DNA of 64,000 nucleotides, taken from the NCBI GenBank assembly GCA_033032865.1, contig JAWHQI010000201.1:869501-933500 (forward strand), written 5' to 3'. Of the stretch, positions 56,998 to 64,000 are shown piece after piece. The position numbers and the translations under genes are program-made. Source of the stretch: Dactylorhiza incarnata. Taxonomy: Eukaryota > Streptophyta > Magnoliopsida > Asparagales > Orchidaceae. How positions within the stretch are numbered: the first letter of the stretch is position 1; every line of letters starts with the position of its first letter. Below the pieces are notes generated by a model. That model was not told where the DNA came from, did no database searches, and was given only the letters and a program-made list of their open reading frames with translations.

Positions 56998-58046
56998 TTA
57001 ACCCGAAAGATCTAAGACACCTAATTCAAGTCGTAATAATCGAAATCTTTCATCGAGGAGAGGTTTAGTGAATATGTCAGCAAGTTGGGAGTCCGTACCA
57101 ATGAAACTTACTTTTACATGCCCTTTCTTAATATGATCCCTAATGAAATGATGGCGAACATCTATGTGTTTGGATCTAGAGTGGTGTACGAGATTATTTG
57201 TAAGGTCTATGGCACTTTTGTTGTCACATTTAAGATCAATGTTTTTGAGATGAAAACCAAAATCCTCTAGAGTTTGGCTCATCCATAATGCTTGTGCACA
57301 ACAACTACCAAGTGCTATGTATTCGGCCTCTATGGTGGAGAGTGCAACTGAAGATTGTTTCCTACTAGACCATGCTACAAATGAGGGTCCTAAAAAGTGA
57401 CAAGCACCATTAGTGCTTTTTAGATCTAGTGAACAACCCGCATAATTCGAATCGGAATAGCCGTGAAGTGTAAATGAATCAGTGTGTGGGTACCATAATC
57501 CTAACTTAGATGACCCTAATAGATAACGAAAAATATGTTTTACCGCTTTTAAATGAGATTCTTTAGATTAGCTTGAAAGCGAGCACATAGACATACGACA
57601 AACATTATATCTGGTCTAGATGCACTCACGTAAAGAAGAGATCCTATCATTCCTCTAAATAAAGTTTGATCAATGGAAATTCCAGATTCATCTTTTCCTA
57701 GTTTTTAAGAAGCACTAATAGGAATAGAAGCTTGTTAAAGGTTTTCAAATCCAAATCGTTTAAGCATATCGTGAACATATTTTGTTTGGCAAATAAAGAT
57801 TCCATCATTTCATTGTGAAATTTGTAAACCAAGAAAATATGATAGTTCTCATACAAGACTCATTTCAAATCCATTTTTCATTACTAAGACTACTTCATTA
57901 CACAACTCTTCATTAGTGGCTCCAAAAATTATATCATCAACATATATTTGTAAGATAATTAATTCGTTTTTCTTATGCTTAATGAAGAGTGTGTTGTCGG
58001 TACTTCCTGTTCGATTCAAAAGTGCGCTTACGAAGAAAATTGAAGG
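56998..58046 (-). pseudogene. SIRE-like copia pol remnant: RT end and RNase H
   Basis: Minus strand. The RT fragment at about 58030-57880 has TDNTLFIKHKKNELI and IYVDDIIFGATN, the YVDD box intact. RNase H follows with several stops: YSDSNYAG, STIEAEYIALGSCC, then an open stretch MSQTLEDFGF, CDNKSAIDLTNN, SKHIDVRHHFIRDH, LADIFTKPL, ending at 56998. Integrase and gag are absent; the RT is cut at 58046 by the LTR that begins at 58048. Confidence 0.85.
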
Positions 58047-58047
58047 C

Positions 58048-58842
58048 TGCGGACTATCAGTTACTATTTAGTTAGAGAATTCAGACCGCTAGCAGCGATC
58101 GAGGCCAGACTTCGCCCGTCGCGGCAAATGCCACTCCTGCGACGGGCTTTCCTTTTATTGAAAAGTAGCGGTTACAAATGAGAGAAAGCAGAAGCCGGCC
58201 GGTCAACAGTTCGCGAGACCTGAAACTCGAGACCGGAGCTCAGACAAGCGAGCTCTTGGATTCGAGTGTGCGTGTCTTGTGAACAGTGCCGCCCCCTATT
58301 TATAGGCTTGGGGGCCTGCCCGATTGGGCAGGGATAAAATAACCTCCTGCCCGGGTACAGGAGAAACGGGCAGGCGGTGACGGGATACACAAAGAAGAAA
58401 AAGAAAGAGGCCGCGCGATCTGACGGCCTGCCTTCCCGACCTGTCTTGCTTGCGGCTGAGGACACCGGGACCAAGTCAATAATACAGACCGCGCGGTTTG
58501 GAGATTGAGGCCGCGGTCTGCCTTCTGGTCATGACTTAGCCGATCTTCAAGAGGTAACTTGGATAGCCTTCGATCTGGAGCCCCGGCCTGTTCTTCGGGG
58601 CTGGAACTTCGAGTGTCTATGGGACAACCCGTGCGGCCTTCTGGCCGAGACCGCGGATGAACTTCTTGCCTTGGCTCTTTGACGATCTTATCCCTTTGGG
58701 GGCGATCCGGAAATGACACCAGGCCGCCCGGCCTGGCCCTTCCTGAACTGAGAACCGCCGATTCCAGGACCCAGCGGCTTAGCCCAGGAGTCCGAGCGGT
58801 CTGATAATGGTTCAAACCGAGAAGCGGTTTTCCGGGCAAACA
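58048..58842 (-). repeat. LTR of a probable minus-oriented Tat-type gypsy element
   Basis: About 795 bp, from TGCGGACTATC to CCGGGCAAACA. The TATA box is best on the minus strand (CTATAAATAG at 58296-58305), and the sequence right of 58842 (TAATCCCCGC) reads as a purine tract on the minus strand. I therefore take this as a 3' LTR with the element extending right, beyond the window. It is GC-rich with many CCGCGCGG, GGGCGG and AGACCGC motifs, including GACCGCGCGGTT at 58487. A related fragment at 53720-54158 supports its being a repeat. No second LTR is in the window. Confidence 0.55.
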
Positions 58843-59029
58843 TAATCCCCGCATATTTTCAAATCTCAGAGGATTTCGAAAATATTAGCTTTGACCGGGA
58901 GACCGCATCCGACTTGCCTTGAATTCTATAAGAGAGCCAGAGAATTCATTCTGCGTTGCTTTTTCTGAAATCACGGGATATTATTCGCCAGTTGCGGTCA
59001 GAATTTTTAAGACCGGCAATTCTTCAATA

Positions 59030-61105
59030 ATGGACTTCCTGGACGCCGTGCTAGACCGCGTGGATCCCAGCGGAGACCAGAGGAGGGCGGAAGATAAGAG
59101 GCGCGAACTGTTGGAGAAGTCGGACACGGAGAAAGAGAAGCAAGACCGGAAAGATCGGAAGAAGAGGAAGCGGGCTGAGATGGCCGCAGCGGCTAGCCTC
59201 AAGCCAGTCGTAGATTTATTAACTCCCAAAACTTCTGCAGAGCCCGTGGTGAACAGCTCGGGGCCTTCCCCCGATGTCTCGCCGATCCCTCCCAGCGACC
59301 TCAACCAACAGACCGCTAGCTTGCCGAGCAAAGAGGTGGCCGCCACTTCTGGGAAAGTTGTTTCAGACAGCCCTTCGAAGAAGGTCGGCGAAACCGCCTC
59401 GTTTGGAGTGGAAATCACCCCATCCGGGAACCCTCACCTGCTTGTCAGGGATCTAGAGGAAGGGGCGGTTAGTTCCCCCAGGACGGGCGAACCGAATACT
59501 CCTCTGTCCGTGGATGATTATCCCAGCCCCCTGAAAGAAGTTCACCCAGCTCCGGGTAAGAGAGAAAGGAAGAGGAAGCAGACCGGGTCCGTGACCGAGC
59601 GGATAACAAAGAAGGTCAAGAGGCTAGCCGCTAAGGAAAAGGCGGCCCTTAAGAAACCGACCGAATCCCTCCTTCAGACCAACTCGCGACTAAAGGAGGA
59701 ATTGGGCCTCATGACTCCTCCACCCAAAAAGTTGAATGACCCATCAGCTACCCCTGATACGAAGCCGGGCGAACTGATTCCGGACACGGCGAGTAGTCTA
59801 TCCTTTAATGGGATTTTCAGAGATATGGATGAACTGGTGAAGCGGGACCAGCTCCTTGACAGCCCGCCGGCCCCAGAACAAACCGCCCGAACTGCTGATA
59901 ACTCAGGCCGCCCCGCCGAGACCGATCAAACCGAGGCCGAAGAGCGAGAAGCCGCTGCCCGGACCGCCTTGGAGGTTGAGCGGAAAGCGATGGAGCTTGG
60001 GGAGGTGCTGAAGGCGCAGGAGAAGGTTCCCCCGGCAATGACCGGGGAGGAGATAATGGTGGTGAAGAAGGAAAAGGCGGACCGGGCTTTAAACAAGCCG
60101 CTGCGGTCTGATCTCTTCGCGCCAGGTACGAGCCCCGCGGATCGTAAATCTGTCCGTTTCTTCATTCCACGGCCTCTTCGAAATAAGTTATTGACCCCGC
60201 CGACGAGCTTTTTCCCTATGGTGGCCTGGTCTTCTTCCGCTAGGCAGAGTAAGAAGAGATTCTTGCTTGAGCTATAACGACGGTTAGACCCAAAACAGCC
60301 TAAGCGGCCTGCGCGTTTAGGCACTGATCTTTTATTTATGTCCATTGCTGTATATATTCAACCCTGCATGCTTTTATTTTTTATGACCGCGCGGCCTTTT
60401 GCAGATAGCAACGATCAGACTGTGAAGCCGGGCGGCCTTGTGGCCAGCCTACCTCCATTGGTTCCCCTGGCGTTGATCCGCGCAACAACTTCGCAGGAAG
60501 GGTCACAACTTTTCGAACATCTCGAAGGGGATCTGGCCACCCTGCGAGCCCGCTTGAAAGAGATCGAAGACCGGGAGGCCGCTACTCGGACCGCTCTGGA
60601 GGCTGAGCGAGTTGCGAGGATGAAGGCTGAAGAGGCGCTGAAGGCTCAGCTGGAGGCCGCGCGGGTAGAAGTGGAGGCCGAGAAGAGGGCCAAGGTAGCA
60701 CAAGTCGCTGCTCTGACCGCCCAGCTGGAGAAAGAGAACAGAGCGTCCGCGAAATCTGAGGGCGACTCAAAGTATTACCAGGAAAAGTTCCTGCGATTAA
60801 CCAGAGAGGTCGGTGCGAGTCGGCGAAATATGAATGATGCGATGGTGGTTATTGGCCGCCCGACTGTTGGGGCGGGCTCGAATCCTCCCCCGGTTCGGGC
60901 GGCTGATCCAATGGTTGATGAGGCCGCTGCAGTCCCCCGTATGATTGCCGCTTCGCGGGTTGAAAGGGATGCCGGGCGGCTTCATAGTACAATCAACCAC
61001 CTCCATTATCATACCAGCCAAATTTATTCTCTCCTGAACACCACAAGTGACCAGGTCGCACGACTTCATAGAGAGGATGCCTCCCCAGAGCGCCGTCAGC
61101 CGTGA
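59030..61105 (+). CDS. Coiled-coil nuclear-type protein, two exons, intact; auxiliary gene of a gypsy element (inferred)
   Basis: Exon 1 is 59030-60125, intron 60126-60404 (CAG|GTACGAG ... TTTTGCAG|AT), exon 2 is 60405-61105. The joined codon is in frame and the total is 599 codons including the stop. Exon 1 is lysine-rich with NLS-like clusters (RKDRKKRKRAE about residue 42; GKRERKRKQ about residue 180). Exon 2 encodes a long heptad coiled coil (ATLRARLKEIEDREAATRTA onward). A segment near the end of exon 1 (EREAAARTALEVERKAMELG) is repeated at the start of exon 2 (DREAATRTALEAERVARMKA), suggesting internal duplication. No known enzyme domain. The start at 59030 (MDFLDAVLDRVD) is preferred to the upstream ATG at 58919. 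An unspliced reading stops at 60277. Confidence 0.6.
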
Positions 61106-61462
61106 CCAATATTTGAATATAACTTGTATTATGAATGTGGCTTGTTGATCTGGACAATGTTCTTCTCTATTCTTGTCTTTTATTTGAACAATTCGCGCGG
61201 TCTCTTATTTTAACCGCTGTACTTTATGCCTTGTTTAAATCTTATGTTTCATTCGAACTGTTTTCCGGTCGGGCGAACTGTGATGTATGCTTATTTCTGT
61301 TTTTTCTGGATGCCTTTGCTTCTTTCATATTTCTGGTGAATCTAACCACATAGGCCATTGACCGCGCGGTCAGAATGTATAGCCGTGATATGATTTTACT
61401 ATTCACAGATCATAGAAATCTATAAGTATAGAATTTGCCGAAGTCATTCTCACGATTTCCAG
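61106..61462. other. Intergenic region with palindrome GACCGCGCGGTC
   Basis: AT-rich spacer between the two genes. The perfect 12-bp palindrome is at 61360-61371, about 90 bp before the next start codon. It is a candidate promoter for the downstream gene; no clear TATA was chosen. Confidence 0.5.
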
Positions 61463-63332
61463 ATGGCGCGATCCAAGAACAAATCGCAGCGACCTGTTAA
61501 AGTTAAGGCCGTCCGAGCTGACGCGGCCTTGGCATTCCATTCGGCGGACCATCCGGAATGCCGGCTTACTCAGAACGAACTAGATGATTTCATTGCCAGA
61601 CACATGGTAGGGAGCAATCTGCTCGCGCGGCTTCCTTTGCGCGACGAGCGGATTAACTCTTCCAGTCCGCACCAGATCGCCATCCCAGTTGACCACTTCG
61701 AATATGGCTTCAAGTTTCCACTGCCGCTTGAAGTCATAGCCATTTTCGACCACTACGGGGTTGTGCCCGGTCAGCTTTCGCCGAACTCGATCGCTTCAAT
61801 ATACAGCTTCATCTCCTATCTGCGGTTCGAGCGAACTAGGTTCTCCATCGACTTGTTCAGGAAGTTCTTTTCGGTGCGGGCAGTATCCGACTCGGGGACT
61901 TCGACTTACAGAGGGCACCTCTACTTCAGCTGCCTCGGGCTGAAGGTTGTTAACCTGGCGAACAAAGTCTCCGACTGGTCGGAGCGATTTGTAATGCTCG
62001 AAGGTAACTTCGGGCTGTTACAAACCAACCCGCAAGTCCGGGGGGAAGAAGTTTTCCAGATCCCCCAGGTCGGCAAGATCGAGGCGGACACCTTCGCGTT
62101 CCTTGAGAAGGAGCGGCTTGATATCAACCACTACATCCCGCTTTTCTCGGAGCTTGAGAATATCCTCCCCGAACATAGTAAGTTCTTCTAGACCGCCTTT
62201 ATATGACCGCGCGGCCTTCTTTACTTATACTCTTGATTTTATTTTGCAGCCGCCCATATCGTTCCAGCGAACAAGCCGGTTACGCCGGCCGGCCCAGTTT
62301 TAACCCAGAGGGAGAAGAGGCAGCGGCGAAAGAGGTCGCCATCCTCGGAGGAAGAGGGCCCGACCTCTTCTGACGACTACGAAATCCTTCGTTCAAGTGG
62401 GAACCCGCCCGACCTGCAGGGCAACCCGACCGTCCTTTGGCACAGGGATGGAAGTCGGATCCGGGTATCCACCGCTCTCCCTCCCTGGGGGAGCGAAAAA
62501 ATTGAACGCCATGCCCTAGCCGCCGGGGCCGCCTTGTATGGTCGAAAGACCTTAAGGAAACTGATGAGAACCCCAGAAGAAGAGCTCCCCCGGCTAGCGG
62601 CTCAAGCCGGCGCCTGGGGATTTTCGGCCAACCACTTTATGGCCTTATCGTATAAGCGGCTAGTTTCTGCTCAGAAACATCTGGAGAGGAAATACGAGGA
62701 ACAGGCCGCGGAGAACACGCGGCTTCAAGAAGAGAACGCGCGGCTTCAAGAAGTCGTGGCGGTGAGTTTTTCAAAAGACAATGCGGTCCCTTTTGTTCAG
62801 CCCGAGCGGTCTGATTCATTTTTCCTTTTTCTTGCAGAAGCAATATGAGATGACCAACCCGTCCTTCCAGGACGAGGTGCTGCCCCATGTGGCCCAAGGG
62901 ATCAACAAGGCCTTGGGTCTCATGGGAGACCGGGGCGGTCTGTCCGAAGGATTCGGCGGAACCACCTTCTCCGACCTCTTCCCCGCCTTGGAGGTGCAGC
63001 TTGACGAAATCAGCCGCAGGAAGAAGGGAAAATCCAAGGTGGGCGAGGAGGCCGAAGCCGACGCGGGCATGGAGATCGTGCTCCATCAAGGAGGCGATGG
63101 AAGTGATGAAGCCGCTGAAGAGGTCGACGCGGATGGAGATGCTGATGACTTCGATGATGAGGATAGTTTGTCCTCTGGATCCTCCGGTTCTGCAAGTAAG
63201 ACCGGGCGGTCTAGCGACAGTAGTTCGTCCGGCTCCTCTTCGCTAAGTGAAGGTTATTCGCCGGAGGTCGACATCGATGGCGTAGACCCCATTTCTCCTG
63301 TCAAGAAGAAGAAGAAGAAATCGGCAGACTAG
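61463..63332 (+). CDS. 'Putative gypsy type transposon' family protein (Transposase_28-like), three exons, intact
   Basis: Exons are 61463-62177, 62250-62761 and 62838-63332, with introns GTAAGTTC...TTTTGCAG and GTGAGTTT...CTTGCAG. The joins keep one frame for 573 codons plus stop. Residues about 70-160 (HFEYGFKFPLPLEVIAIFDH, then PGQLSPNSIASIYSFISYLR) match the PF04195 pattern: a hydrophobic 'FPLP' start, then 'LxPGQLxPN'. A coiled coil follows at about residues 375-410 (ENTRLQEENARLQEVVA). The tail is acidic and serine-rich and ends KKKKKKSAD. Such genes occur antisense between pol and 3' LTR in some Tat-lineage elements, which fits the LTR orientation at 58048. No catalytic role is known. 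Confidence 0.65.
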
Positions 63333-64000
63333 TGCCCTCGTTTTTTAACTTTAATTTTTGTAACCGCCGGTCTCTTTTTGTTGGCCGGGCGGTCAATATT
63401 TTGTAAACATATTTTGAGAAATGAAATAGAAGTTTTTACCTGTCTGATTGTCCTTCTATCATTACTTACTTGTGATTCTTTGTCTCTTTTCTTTACTCTT
63501 TATGATCTAACCGTGCGGACATCTTGGCCTGAGCACGAGTGATGATTGATTGTCTTCGACGATCCTTTGTTCAACCCGCGCGGTTATATATTTGGATCTC
63601 AGGATATTCGATCTCTAATAACAGATAGATTCATGCGACCATAATTCGGACCGCGCGGCTTCTTTAGATATTAAATGCTTGCTGCTATAAGTAATGAATC
63701 ACAATCTTTCACGCGGTTTGAATTCAGCTCTGGCGAATAATCCATCATGTCTAAGGATAACTTTTGCTAAGAAATAGCTTAACCTGATCGGTTAGAACAC
63801 AATCCGAGCGATCACGTATTCAGATCCAAGGATATCCAATTCTGATTATTCATTCAGGGATAGATAATGCCCGGCCGGTTTAAAATTCAACCCGGATTAC
63901 ATAGCCAGATCCAGAAAATACTAGCTTGATAGAACGAAGAGATAGATAGATCCAATCCGATCAAAAATGTAACCCGAGCGATCATATAGTTAGCTTTAAA
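63333..64000. other. Non-coding tail with CCGCGCGG-type motifs
   Basis: No ORF over about 670 bp. Motifs GACCGCGCGGCT (63649-63660), CCCGCGCGGTTA (about 63575), CCGGGCGGTC and several ACCCGAGCGATC half-sites recur every 50-100 bp. This is probably internal non-coding sequence of the element starting at 58048. Confidence 0.5.

Noticed and set aside
58300..58854. 184-codon minus-strand frame
   Set aside because: It is entirely inside the GC-rich LTR at 58048-58842, with no start context or protein similarity seen.

Overview
The window is repeat-rich plant nuclear DNA. I found no ordinary host gene and nothing bacterial or organellar. Nearly everything is transposable element: Ty1/copia and Ty3/gypsy LTR retrotransposons with plant tRNA-Met or tRNA-Asp primer sites, a CACTA (En/Spm) DNA transposon, TIR elements and a TRIM. 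The element families and the spliceosomal introns at the right end point to a flowering plant, probably a eudicot. An env-like reading frame reminds me of Lamiales elements, but that is a weak hint. Many LTRs end in TG...CA with 5-bp target duplications, so much of the insertion order can be read.

Left block (1-24979). A SIRE/Maximus-like copia derivative lies on the minus strand: an env-like fragment (423-927), a broken gag (1567-3542) and a 5' LTR that later insertions split into three pieces (3642-3671, 17825-19434, 24891-24979). A second copia element, here called Copia-A (3672-17824, minus, duplication AATCC), went into that LTR. A chromodomain gypsy element (7669-15341, plus, duplication CTTTA) then went into Copia-A. 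A non-autonomous chromovirus relative (19435-24890) also sits in the SIRE LTR. It has no gag, RT, RNase H or integrase core, but carries repeated retropepsin-like modules with lost catalytic residues, plus the integrase C-terminus and a chromodomain.

Middle block (25051-41232). A 5'-truncated copia element with a 153-bp LTR is followed by a large non-autonomous gypsy element of Athila/Tat type (28133-34514, minus, duplication ATTAT). Next come two TIR elements carrying a 19-20 bp minisatellite, a second SIRE-like LTR (35873-39322) with a TRIM inside it, and a decayed SIRE downstream ORF.

Right-centre block (41233-58046). A decayed CACTA transposon has recognisable transposase-associated, TNP2, DUF4218 and DUF4216 regions. 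It is split by a second Athila-type non-autonomous element (44642-50701) and by a partial LTR (53720-54158). A third SIRE-like remnant (54745-58046) follows.

Right end (58048-64000). An LTR probably belonging to a minus-strand Tat-type gypsy element is followed by two plus-strand genes with introns (59030-61105 and 61463-63332). Predicted splicing keeps both open end to end, in contrast to the wreckage around them. They look like antisense auxiliary genes of such an element; the second resembles the 'putative gypsy type transposon' family. A 12-bp palindrome, GACCGCGCGGTC, and its half-sites are scattered through this LTR, the introns, the intergenic space and the Copia-A LTR. The SIRE and Athila-type LTRs carry analogous but different CpG-rich inverted hexamers.
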